Counted from the first letter of the stretch, positions 1 to 6,095 are shown. The stretch is DNA of 8,969 nt from DATDRS01 sp035291605 (GCA_035291605.1 DATDRS010000060.1:1-8969); one strand, 5' to 3'. Notes: a model not told the origin generated them from the letters alone. Numbers and translations: made by a program.

Positions 1-258
1 CCCCTTGGTGAAAGTCAGAAGGGGAATGTCATGCTGGTGTACGTACGCTTCAATCTCGGCGATGAAGGCCCGCGTCATCGGCGCCATCAAGACCGAAGAC
101 GCGAACCTGTGCCCGCGATGAAAGCGAAAGAAGGCTGCCACCCCCGCCTCATATTGCAGCTTCGGAACGTACACGTTCAGGTACATGCGGTCGATGCTTT
201 CCACTTCCAAGGTCACGTGCTCACCCAAGATTTCGGCGACGGTCCGTGCTACACTCAT
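1..258 (-). CDS. Conserved protein of unknown function, N-terminal part (cut by window edge)
   Basis: An open frame runs without a stop from an ATG at 256-258 off the left edge, giving 86 residues. It begins MSVARTVAEILGEHV and contains the blocks ESIDRMYLNVYVPKLQYE and FFRFHRGHRFASS. From memory these blocks resemble a widespread family of conserved hypothetical proteins in soil bacteria, whose members continue after a TFxKGQRKDD-like stretch; here the window stops at TFTKG. I know of no assigned biochemical function and propose none. Upstream there is a GGAG-like sequence about 6 bases before the ATG and a sigma70-like promoter at 326-354. The gene points away from the mobile elements that follow. 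Codon and amino acid composition look like real coding sequence, unlike the overlapping plus-strand frames. The C-terminus and full length cannot be judged. Confidence 0.72.
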   Translation of the reverse strand, partial: MSVARTVAEILGEHVTLEVESIDRMYLNVYVPKLQYEAGVAAFFRFHRGHRFASSVLMAPMTRAFIAEIEAYVHQHDIPLLTFTKG

Positions 259-325
259 GGCTGGCTCCGGTTGTGGGGTGCCCTTGTGGCCAACTCACCG
301 CTTCGGGCGGTGTATGACAGGCACG

Positions 326-354
326 GTTATACCGTTTCCTGTTTCTTCCCACAA
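326..354 (-). promoter_or_regulatory. Candidate sigma70-type promoter for the leftward gene at 1-258
   Basis: Read on the minus strand, a -35-like TTGTGG (349-354) and a -10-like TATAAC (326-331) are separated by exactly 17 bases. The -10 lies about 68 bases before the ATG at 258. Between them a small hairpin (arms 296-301 and 307-312, loop TTCGG on the plus strand) would sit in the 5' leader. This is a match to consensus only. Confidence 0.4.
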
Positions 355-408
355 CTGGAGCTTTGCTATTCGAACCCTACATCTCGTCGGTCTGAGGCGC
401 AGCCTCGT

Positions 409-553
409 TAGCAGTTTGTCGGAGTGAAAAGAACTGCCCCAAATCCAAGCCAATTTCCGCCCATAGGTGGGGCGCGGCCTTGCCTTTTCATTGCGAGAAT
501 GAGCTCAAGTGGGACTTTTCTCAGCAAAGCAAGGTCTCTCCGACAGGCTGCTA
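409..553. mobile_element. MITE-like element bounded by 16-bp imperfect inverted repeats
   Basis: The left end TAGCAGTTTGTCGGAG (409-424) and the reverse complement of 538-553, TAGCAGCCTGTCGGAG, match at 14 of 16 positions. The 145-bp interval has no coding capacity. It has some internal inverted symmetry of its own, with CCTTGC near 480 facing GCAAGG near 530. Size, lack of genes and IS-like termini suggest a non-autonomous element or the fused ends of a decayed IS. I see no clear target duplication at these borders, so the exact limits are uncertain. It lies only 30 bp from the left end of the IS701-like element, which has different termini. Confidence 0.5.
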
Positions 554-583
554 GGCCACGCCTAATTCTTTACTCATCATACC

Positions 584-600
584 CTGGACTTTAGCCATTT
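584..600 (+). repeat. Left terminal inverted repeat of the IS
   Basis: This 17-base repeat pairs with 2036-2052 at 15 of 17 positions. Confidence 0.75.
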
Positions 601-602
601 GA

Positions 603-691
603 AGGGGTAGGAGACGGGCGGTTTCCGGGATAAACTTTGAGTTTGCCCACTCAACTTATCTCTGGAGGCCCGCCGTGTTTCTCCTACCCCT
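603..691 (+). promoter_or_regulatory. Nested hairpins over the transposase start
   Basis: A perfect 12-bp inverted repeat, AGGGGTAGGAGA (603-614) and TCTCCTACCCCT (680-691), encloses the transposase ribosome binding site and GTG start. A further 5-bp pairing (617-621 with 670-674) extends it, and an inner imperfect hairpin lies at 629-642 and 649-660. In RNA the start codon would fall in a bulge between two stems. Only a transcript beginning upstream of about 603 could form the outer stem. In other IS elements (IS10, IS50) such structures block translation of read-through transcripts; that role is inferred here. Confidence 0.5.
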
Positions 692-2036
692 GACGGACAT
701 TGTACCCTTGCTCGTGCATTTTGCGCCCGTGTTTTCAGAGCGGGTCTGGAGCCATGCGGTGGTGTTGGTGGTCGGCGCCCTCCTGTCCCCCGAGAAGCGC
801 ACGGTCACGGCGGCCTTGCGGGTCATGGGACTGTCCGAGGAAAAGCAGTTCGGCAAGTACCATCGGGTCTTGAGCCGGGCGGTCTGGTCGAGCTTGGCCC
901 TGAGCCGCATTTTGCTGGGGCTGTTGGTCACGTTGCTGCTGAGTGCGGACAGCCCGCTCCCCATCGTGATCGATGAGACGCTCGAACGCCGGCAGGGCGC
1001 GAAGATTCGGGCCAAAGGCGTCTTCCGGGATGCGGTGCGCTCCACGAAGGCACGCGTGGTGACGAGTTTTGGCTTGCGCTGGGTGTCGATGATGCTGGTG
1101 GTGAAGCTACCGTGGGCCAAGCGCCCCTGGGCCTTGCCCTTCCTCACGGTGTTGGCACCGTCCGAACGGGCGAATGACAAGTTGGGCCGCCGCCACAAAA
1201 CCCTGGTCAAGTGGGCGCGCCAAATGATCGCCCAGGTGCGCCGCTGGTGGCCGCGGCGGCGGATCGTGCTCATCGGCGATGGGGGATATGCGGCGGTGGG
1301 CCTGGCGCTGTGGTGTGCGGGCATGCTCAACCCGGTGACGCTGATCACGCGCTTACGGCTGGATGCGGGCTTGTATGCCCCGCCCCCCGTGCCCGAGCCG
1401 GGGCGGCGTGGCCCCAAGCCGAAGAAGGGCGTGCGCTTCCCCTCGCTGGCCCAGCGGGCGGCCAATCCGGACGCCGTCTGGGAGACGCTCACCCTGCCCT
1501 GGTATGGCGGAGAGCCCCGCACCGTGCTCATCCAAACCGGGACGGCCCTCTGGTATACACCCCGGCACACCCCGGCCCCCATTCGCTGGGTGCTGGTGCG
1601 GTGTCCGGAAGGCCGCTTTGCAGACCAAGCCTTTTTGTGCACCGACCGGGACGCCACCCCCTCGCAAATCTTGGCCTGGGTCGTACTCCGCTGGAACATC
1701 GAAGTCACCTTTGAAGACGTGCGCGAGCACCTGGGCGTGGAAACACAACGGCAGTGGTCGGACAAGGCGATTGCCCGGACGACGCCGATCCTGCTCGGCC
1801 TGTATTCGCTGATCACCCTCTTGGCCCAGGAGTGGGCCACGCCCCAATCGTTGCCCGTCCGCACAGCGGCGTGGTATCACAAGGATGACGCGACCTTTGC
1901 CGACGCGATCGCTTGCGTGCGCCGGGCGATTTGGGGCCGCTTGAATTGCATGCGGTTTACCGCTGACCCGGACTGGGTGCTAATTCCGCGCCAGTCCGCT
2001 GAACGGCTCATAGATACGCTTTGCTACGCGGCCTGA
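675..2036 (+). CDS. IS701-like DDE transposase
   Basis: This 453-residue protein catalyses cut-and-paste transposition of the surrounding element by binding its terminal repeats. The RNase H-type DDE core is visible. The first aspartate is in IVIDETLERRQG (D100) and the second is in VLIGDGGYA (D202). The acidic residue of the third block, RWNIEVTFEDVREHLG, is probably E343 at residues 339-354, followed by ETQRQWSDKAIARTTP. This third block is typical of the DDE_5/IS701-like group; an IS4-superfamily label would also be defensible. The start is GTG at 675, with GGAGG at 664-668 spaced by 6 bases. The frame is uninterrupted and full length for the group, so the enzyme may be active. The 402-residue frame antisense to it is a shadow. 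Translation may be restrained by the hairpin spanning the start. Confidence 0.9.
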   Translation: MFLLPLTDIVPLLVHFAPVFSERVWSHAVVLVVGALLSPEKRTVTAALRVMGLSEEKQFGKYHRVLSRAVWSSLALSRILLGLLVTLLLSADSPLPIVIDETLERRQGAKIRAKGVFRDAVRSTKARVVTSFGLRWVSMMLVVKLPWAKRPWALPFLTVLAPSERANDKLGRRHKTLVKWARQMIAQVRRWWPRRRIVLIGDGGYAAVGLALWCAGMLNPVTLITRLRLDAGLYAPPPVPEPGRRGPKPKKGVRFPSLAQRAANPDAVWETLTLPWYGGEPRTVLIQTGTALWYTPRHTPAPIRWVLVRCPEGRFADQAFLCTDRDATPSQILAWVVLRWNIEVTFEDVREHLGVETQRQWSDKAIARTTPILLGLYSLITLLAQEWATPQSLPVRTAAWYHKDDATFADAIACVRRAIWGRLNCMRFTADPDWVLIPRQSAERLIDTLCYAA

Positions 2037-2052
2037 AAAGGCCAAAGTCCAG
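2036..2052 (-). repeat. Right terminal inverted repeat of the IS
   Basis: This repeat pairs with 584-600 and overlaps the final base of the transposase stop codon. Confidence 0.75.
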
Positions 2053-2077
2053 ATTGTAAAAGTGCTAGAATTTCCAT

Positions 2078-2141
2078 AGTGGGCTTTGTGTGGGTGAGTT
2101 GCAGTTTGTGGTGAACTACAACCCTACCACACAAGCCCACT
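2078..2141. repeat. Long imperfect palindrome (foldback element)
   Basis: Arms of about 30 bases (2078-2107 and 2113-2141) pair at roughly 24 of 29 positions with one single-base bulge, leaving a 5-base loop. The arm begins AGTGGGCTTTGTGTGG. It starts 25 bp outside the right IS repeat and does not share sequence with it. It could be a palindromic repeat of the REP/MITE type or the joined ends of a deleted IS. Confidence 0.6.
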
Positions 2142-2173
2142 TATGTTCGTCCATTTTGGCGAAGGTATTGTGC

Positions 2174-2196
2174 AAGAAAACGGGTTTCTTCACCCG
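2174..2196. repeat. Overlapping small palindromes, AAGAAA-ACGGG-TTTCTT type
   Basis: AAGAAA (2174-2179) and TTTCTT (2185-2190) flank ACGGG. Overlapping this, CGGGT (2181-2185) pairs with ACCCG (2192-2196). Read leftward, the second hairpin is followed by TTTTCTT and would resemble an intrinsic terminator. No leftward gene ends here, so it is better seen as a dispersed palindrome or a relic terminator. Confidence 0.35.
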
Positions 2197-2420
2197 CCTT
2201 ACAAGCCGACCCTCTCTAACGCCCTTCAAACTTTCTTATGCCTCGAACGGCCTGTGTGTAAGACATCGGCTGACAGATACTTCGGCGCGCCTCCTACAAA
2301 AAAATCAGGTTCTCACTGATAGAAGATGAGACATCAAACTGGTATTGTAACCCTAACGAAGTCGGGACCGCTTAATGCGAGGCTTTAAGCAAATCAGCCC
2401 CGGGAACAATGGGTGACCGT

Positions 2421-2831
2421 ATGAGACCTGACGACATTCTTGAGGTTTGCCTGGACGACATAGCCAGCGGGCGGAAATCCGTGATCGAATGTATTGCCGA
2501 TTTCCCAGAAGCGCCGGGTCTCGCGGATCAACTCCTGGCCGCCCAAGCCCTGTGGGCCTGGGCGCCTCCCATGGGGGTATGGGACCCAGACCCTTCACCG
2601 TGGGCATGGCCTCTTCCCGTGCGGGCGGCGACTGTTCCCGCCTTGTCTCCTGAGGCAAGCCGTACGATTGAGGGCAAACTGCGGCAGGCTGTGCGTCCGG
2701 CACGGCCGCAGCCGATTGTGGCGAATGATGAGGTGAGGCCGAAAATTCAATCCATTCTCGTTGTGTACGTGCTGATGTCACTGCTCGTTGAGCGTCTGAT
2801 GCAGATCCTCTTCAGTCGGCCCAGGTTTTGA
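2421..2831 (+). CDS. Small sigma-associated (anti-sigma-like) protein
   Basis: The protein is about 136 residues and begins MRPDDILEVCLDDIASGRK, continuing SVIECIADFPE. This matches the pattern L-E-x-C-L-x-x-I/L-x-x-G-x-x-x-x-x-C-x-x-x-x-P that I associate with Chloroflexota proteins encoded beside ECF sigma factors, often as the N-terminus of DUF5667-type anti-sigma-like proteins. Residues about 75-92 (LSPEASRTIEGKLRQAVR) fit the helix that usually follows. Residues about 110-131 are strongly hydrophobic and may anchor it in the membrane, although a Glu-Arg pair interrupts the segment. It is shorter than typical relatives, and no sigma gene is adjacent. An ATG at 2409 is an alternative start; 2421 has the better-spaced GGTGA and fits the motif. 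The next gene follows after 31 bases, so an operon is likely. The regulatory role is inferred. Confidence 0.65.
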   Translation: MRPDDILEVCLDDIASGRKSVIECIADFPEAPGLADQLLAAQALWAWAPPMGVWDPDPSPWAWPLPVRAATVPALSPEASRTIEGKLRQAVRPARPQPIVANDEVRPKIQSILVVYVLMSLLVERLMQILFSRPRF

Positions 2832-2862
2832 CGAAAGGCTGACTGCCCACGGGAGGCCAATA

Positions 2863-3639
2863 GTGAGGAAGTTTCAAGTCATCTTGACGACGGTGTTGAT
2901 GCTCGGGTTGCTCTTTACGGCGGCCAACGCTTTTGCCGACCCGAGCCTGAATAGGGCTGATGCGGGGAAACCGACAAACAGTCACGGCGGAGGCAAGCCG
3001 GACAAAGACGCTGGGGCGAAAGCCACTGAGAAGGCCATTGAGCGCGCGCCCGAAGGCAACGGGAACGGCAATCAAAGCCACAATGAGAGCAATCCCGGCA
3101 ACAGCGGCGGCAATGGGAACGGCGGTAACGCCAGCAAACCAGACAAGACTCCTGGAGCGAAGGCCGCCGACAAAGCGGTCGAACGCGCCGCGGCCGGGAA
3201 GGGCAAAGGCAGCAAGCCGGAGAAGATTCACAGGGTGGGAATAGTTACAGCATACACGCCAGGCGAAAGCATCACCATCAGGGCCGGGAATAGCATGACT
3301 TATACCTTTACGCTTATTGGGAACACCAAGATCCTGCCTAAGGATCGCGCTGACAAGCTTGCCGTCGGGCGGCGCGTGACGATCATCTCGCCGCGCAATG
3401 TGAGAGGCGGGGCACTGGCGGCGCAGGGTATCGTGGTTCATCCTGCGGCGGGAGAAGCTGGGACGCCTGCCAGGACGCCCACACCCACTACGACGCTCAC
3501 GGCGACAACGACATCTACGGCGACCCATACGCCCACGGCTACGAACACGCCTACCCCGACGAACACACCTTCGCCGACTGCTACCCCCACGCCCTCAACG
3601 ACGCCTACGGACACTCCCTCACCAACGCCGACTTCCTGA
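2863..3639 (+). CDS. Exported DUF5666-like protein with Thr-Pro-rich tail
   Basis: This is a 258-residue secreted protein of unknown function. The GTG start at 2863 follows GGGAGG (2851-2856) by 6 bases. A signal peptide covers residues 1-25, with likely cleavage after AFA. Residues 26-121 are a Gly/Asn/Lys-rich, probably disordered region. It contains two copies of a 26-residue unit, at 45-70 and 92-117, each starting KPDK and containing GAKA..KA.ER. Residues about 122-194 form a small beta-rich domain (VGIVTAYTPGESITI ... GNTKIL ... LAVGRRVTI ... GIVV) like DUF5666 domains. Residues about 200-258 are almost entirely Thr, Pro, Ala and Ser and run to the C-terminus with no sortase motif or membrane anchor. 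It probably shares a transcript with the anti-sigma-like gene upstream and ends at the terminator at 3662-3693. In Chloroflexota, DUF5666 proteins often accompany sigma/anti-sigma genes, which supports the pairing. Confidence 0.8.
   Translation: MRKFQVILTTVLMLGLLFTAANAFADPSLNRADAGKPTNSHGGGKPDKDAGAKATEKAIERAPEGNGNGNQSHNESNPGNSGGNGNGGNASKPDKTPGAKAADKAVERAAAGKGKGSKPEKIHRVGIVTAYTPGESITIRAGNSMTYTFTLIGNTKILPKDRADKLAVGRRVTIISPRNVRGGALAAQGIVVHPAAGEAGTPARTPTPTTTLTATTTSTATHTPTATNTPTPTNTPSPTATPTPSTTPTDTPSPTPTS
3479..3630 (+). repeat. Thr-Pro codon-repeat tract
   Basis: Low-complexity coding DNA rich in ACG-CC and ACN-CCN units encodes the TPTPT-type tail of the exported protein. It is coding, not a CRISPR or tandem satellite. 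Confidence 0.6.
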
Positions 3640-3661
3640 CTCAGGGCGTGGGAATTCCCTC

Positions 3662-3693
3662 AACCGGCCCGCCTCCACGGGCCGGTTTTCTTT
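3662..3693 (+). terminator. Strong intrinsic terminator after the exported-protein gene
   Basis: A perfect 10-bp stem AACCGGCCCG (3662-3671) and CGGGCCGGTT (3678-3687) with the loop CCTCCA is followed by TTTTCTTT. It lies 23 bases after the stop codon at 3639 and separates this operon from the regulator gene. Confidence 0.92.
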
Positions 3694-3799
3694 GTGCCAG
3701 AGAGGAGAAAGCCTTCCATTTGTGAAAGCGCCATTCAAATTTATTCGGCACACGCTCTCGATTCTCACGGGGCAGGCATTCTGCACCCGAAACTCAACT

Positions 3800-3809
3800 G
3801 GAGGGAGGG
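3800..3809 (+). promoter_or_regulatory. Ribosome binding site deciding the regulator start
   Basis: The purine-rich GGAGGGAGGG lies 6 bases before the ATG at 3816. Another ATG at 3812 is out of frame with the long reading frame, so 3816 is the start. Confidence 0.7.
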
Positions 3810-3815
3810 TCATGC

Positions 3816-6095
3816 ATGAGCAAACCTCTGCGCATCTTGATTGTTGAGGACACTGAAAAAGACACCCTCATATTGTTGGATGAACTGAAGCGGAGCGGCT
3901 ATGAACCAACCTATGAACGTGTAGATACGCCGGCCGCGATGCAGGCGGCGCTGGAAGAGCAAACCTGGGATGTGGTCATGTCGGACTACGCACTGCCGCA
4001 TTTCAGCGCCCCGGCTGCGCTCACGATGTTGAAAGAGCGCGGGCTAGATACCCCCTTTCTGATTGTTTCCGGAGCCGCTGGCGAAGAGGTCGTGGCGGCC
4101 GCTATGAACGCTGGCGCGCACGACTTTATCTGGGTCGGCGACTTGGTGCGCCTGATCCCGGCGATGGAACGCGAGCTGCGCGCGGCGAGGGGACGGGCGG
4201 CGCGCAGGTTGGTCGAGGCCGCCCTGCGCGAGACCGAATCCAAATATCGAACGCTCGTGGGGCAAATTCCAGCCGGCATGCACATCATGGCCCTGGCCGA
4301 AGACGGCGGCGCCCTCACGGTCTCGGTCAATCCGCAATTCGAGAGGATGCTGGGCTTCTCGCTGGCCGAGTGGATGGCCGATCCCGACCTCTGGCGCAGG
4401 CAACTCCATCCCGACGACCGCGAGCGTGTGCTCGCCGAGGCGGCCTGCCTGTACACGCCGGGCGCAGAGCCTTTCGTCTCAGAGTATCGAATGCTGACCC
4501 GCGAGGGAGGCGTGATGTGGCTCCGCGATGAGACGGTCGTCGTGCGCGATCACGCCGGCCAACCCCAGTTTTTGCAGAGCATCCGGCTCGACATCACCGC
4601 CCGCAAACGCGCCGAGGCCGAGTTGCACACGGCCAGCGAGAAATTGGAAAACTGGGTCAAAGAACTGGAACAGCATAATCGAGAAATCACCCTGCTCAAC
4701 GAACTGGGGACACAGCTTCACACGTGTCTCACGGTCGAGGAAGCCTATACGGCCATTGCGGATTACGCCCAACTCCTCTTCCCGGCTGAAGCCGGGGCGC
4801 TGCACGCGATGAGCGCTTCGCGGACCAGCCTCGAACTGGTGACGGCCTGGGGTGACTTTCCACAGGGGGGCGGATACGTGTTCGCGCCGGACGAGTGCTG
4901 GGGGCTGCGGCGCGGGCGGATGCATGTGGTCGAGGACCCCCGCTTCGGGCAGGTCTGCCAGCATCTCGGCGACTCCGTTTCGACCAGCTGCTTATGTGTG
5001 CCGCTGATGGCGCAGGGGGAGGCGCTGGGCCTCTTGCACTTACAGAAACGGGTCTATCCGGCCGGGCCGCGGGCGCATACGGCCCGAGAGCCGCTGACTG
5101 AATCGAAACAACGCCTCGCCCTGACCGTCGCCGAACTGATTGCGCTGGCTCTGGCCAACTTGAAACTGCGCGAGACTCTGCGGATTCAGTCCAGCCGTGA
5201 CTCGCTCACGAACCTGTTCAACCGGCGCTATCTCGAGGAAACCCTGGAACGCGAACTGCGCCGGGCGGACCGCAAAGAGCGCCCGCTGGGCATCATCCTG
5301 CTCGACCTCGACGATTTTGAGCGCTTCAACGATGCTTTCGGCCATGACGCGGGCGATGCGCTGCTGCGCGAAGCGGGCCGTTTCCTGCAAAAGCACATCC
5401 GCGGCGAGGACGTAGCCGGCCGTTACAACGGCGAGGAGTTTCTTCTCATCCTGCCCGAAGCGTCACGCGAGGTGTCCCAGCAGCGCGCGGAGAAATTGCA
5501 GGAAGCGTTCACTCAATTAACGCTGGAGCATCGCGGCCAGTCACTGAAAAGCGTCACCGTGTCAGCCGGAGTCGCAGTCTTCCCGGAACATGGCGCGACG
5601 GTTCAGGCTATCCTGCAGGCAGCAGAGACCGCCCTCTACCGCGCCAAGGAGGAGGCGCCGCGGAGCGCGGCGCGCGTCCCCGCCCTGCGGCCGGACACCA
5701 ATGGCGACGGCGAAAGCGAGGCGTTCAGTGCAGAGGCCGAAGGCGAGGCGGCCAAACCGCGTGAAGCGCTGACGCAGCTCACCGTCGGAGCGCTTTCTTT
5801 AAATTACCAGACCTTTGAGTTGACCGTTGACGGCAAAATGGTTTCTCCTACACCGGTCGAGTATGAGCTGCTCCGTTTTTTAATGAGCCACGCCGGCAAA
5901 GCCTTCGTGGCTGAGCGGTTGCTGCAAGAAGTCTGGCATTACCCACCGGGCACGGGCAGCCCGGAGTTGGTCCGGGCGCACATCAAGAACCTTCGCAGCA
6001 AGGTCGAGCCAAACCCGCGCCACCCGATTTATCTTAAGACCATCGGCCGCTTTGGCTATACCATCGCGCTGGCAGCAAACCAGCGCCCCGCGTAA
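3816..6095 (+). CDS. REC-PAS-GAF-GGDEF-winged-helix hybrid response regulator
   Basis: This 759-residue cytoplasmic regulator has no membrane segment. Residues 5-122 are a receiver domain with acidic pocket E11/D12, phosphoacceptor D57 (VMSDYALP) and S85. The usual switch lysine near 107 is valine (HDFIWVGDL). Residues about 138-268 are PAS plus PAC (WRRQLHPDDRERVL, ITARKRAEAEL), followed by a short coiled linker. Residues about 290-450 are GAF. Residues about 460-613 are GGDEF, with DLDDFERFNDAFGHDAGD (497-514), inhibitory-site RGED (529-532) and signature NGEEF (538-542) in place of GGEEF. After an acidic linker (614-650), residues 655-751 form an OmpR/PhoB-type winged helix with recognition helix SPELVRAHIKNLRSKVE (715-731) and wing GRFGY (744-748). 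It therefore combines phosphorelay input, ligand sensing, a c-di-GMP-type domain and DNA binding. Whether it still makes c-di-GMP is uncertain. No partner histidine kinase is adjacent. Confidence 0.93.
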   Translation: MSKPLRILIVEDTEKDTLILLDELKRSGYEPTYERVDTPAAMQAALEEQTWDVVMSDYALPHFSAPAALTMLKERGLDTPFLIVSGAAGEEVVAAAMNAGAHDFIWVGDLVRLIPAMERELRAARGRAARRLVEAALRETESKYRTLVGQIPAGMHIMALAEDGGALTVSVNPQFERMLGFSLAEWMADPDLWRRQLHPDDRERVLAEAACLYTPGAEPFVSEYRMLTREGGVMWLRDETVVVRDHAGQPQFLQSIRLDITARKRAEAELHTASEKLENWVKELEQHNREITLLNELGTQLHTCLTVEEAYTAIADYAQLLFPAEAGALHAMSASRTSLELVTAWGDFPQGGGYVFAPDECWGLRRGRMHVVEDPRFGQVCQHLGDSVSTSCLCVPLMAQGEALGLLHLQKRVYPAGPRAHTAREPLTESKQRLALTVAELIALALANLKLRETLRIQSSRDSLTNLFNRRYLEETLERELRRADRKERPLGIILLDLDDFERFNDAFGHDAGDALLREAGRFLQKHIRGEDVAGRYNGEEFLLILPEASREVSQQRAEKLQEAFTQLTLEHRGQSLKSVTVSAGVAVFPEHGATVQAILQAAETALYRAKEEAPRSAARVPALRPDTNGDGESEAFSAEAEGEAAKPREALTQLTVGALSLNYQTFELTVDGKMVSPTPVEYELLRFLMSHAGKAFVAERLLQEVWHYPPGTGSPELVRAHIKNLRSKVEPNPRHPIYLKTIGRFGYTIALAANQRPA

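Larger units (their letters stand above)
259..583. other. Gene-free spacer between the leftward gene and the IS
   Basis: I see no credible protein gene here. The plus-strand frames crossing 31-427 run antisense to the real leftward gene and show no domain signature. The stretch holds the candidate promoter (326-354), a 5-bp hairpin GAGGC/GCCTC at 394-406, and the inverted-repeat element at 409-553. Confidence 0.6.
584..2052 (+). mobile_element. IS701-like insertion sequence, apparently intact
   Basis: The element is about 1.47 kb with one transposase gene. Terminal inverted repeats are CTGGACTTTAGCCATTT (584-600) and, as reverse complement of 2036-2052, CTGGACTTTGGCCTTTT, matching at 15 of 17. 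The right repeat begins at the last base of the transposase stop codon, which is typical of compact IS elements. The ends could extend a few bases outward; the flanks (CATACC on the left, ATTGTA on the right) show no convincing target duplication, so either the ends are slightly off or the duplication has decayed. Family assignment rests on the transposase. Confidence 0.8.
2053..2420. other. Gene-free stretch right of the IS
   Basis: No convincing gene is visible. The only sizeable frame (2090-2329) starts inside a palindrome and lacks any recognisable motif. I looked for remnants of an ECF sigma factor before the anti-sigma-like gene and saw none in the plus frames. The stretch holds the long palindrome at 2078-2141, a double palindrome at 2174-2196, and a small hairpin ATCAG/CTGAT at 2304-2320 that, read leftward, is followed by seven T. 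Confidence 0.55.

Noticed and set aside
31..411. 126-residue plus-strand frame at the left edge
   Set aside because: It is antisense to the conserved leftward gene and then runs through the promoter; composition is unlike a real protein.
656..1864. 402-residue open frame on the minus strand
   Set aside because: It lies wholly antisense to the transposase, which has clear DDE motifs; the antisense product is Arg/Ser/Thr-rich with no domain. Long shadows are common in GC-rich genes.
551..2068. CTAG at 551-554 and 2065-2068 as an IS target duplication
   Set aside because: The distances from these to the inner inverted repeats differ (29 versus 12 bases), so they cannot be symmetric ends of the same element.
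2090..2329. 79-residue frame right of the IS
   Set aside because: It begins inside the long palindrome, has no good ribosome binding site and shows no recognisable motif.
3479..3630. Possible tandem-repeat or CRISPR-like tract
   Set aside because: There are no fixed-length repeats with unique spacers; it is in-frame Thr-Pro coding sequence.
3720..3747. TTGTGA ... TATTCG as a promoter for the hybrid regulator gene
   Set aside because: The -10 match is poor and the spacing is 16; other alignments give spacers that are too short. There is not enough to call.
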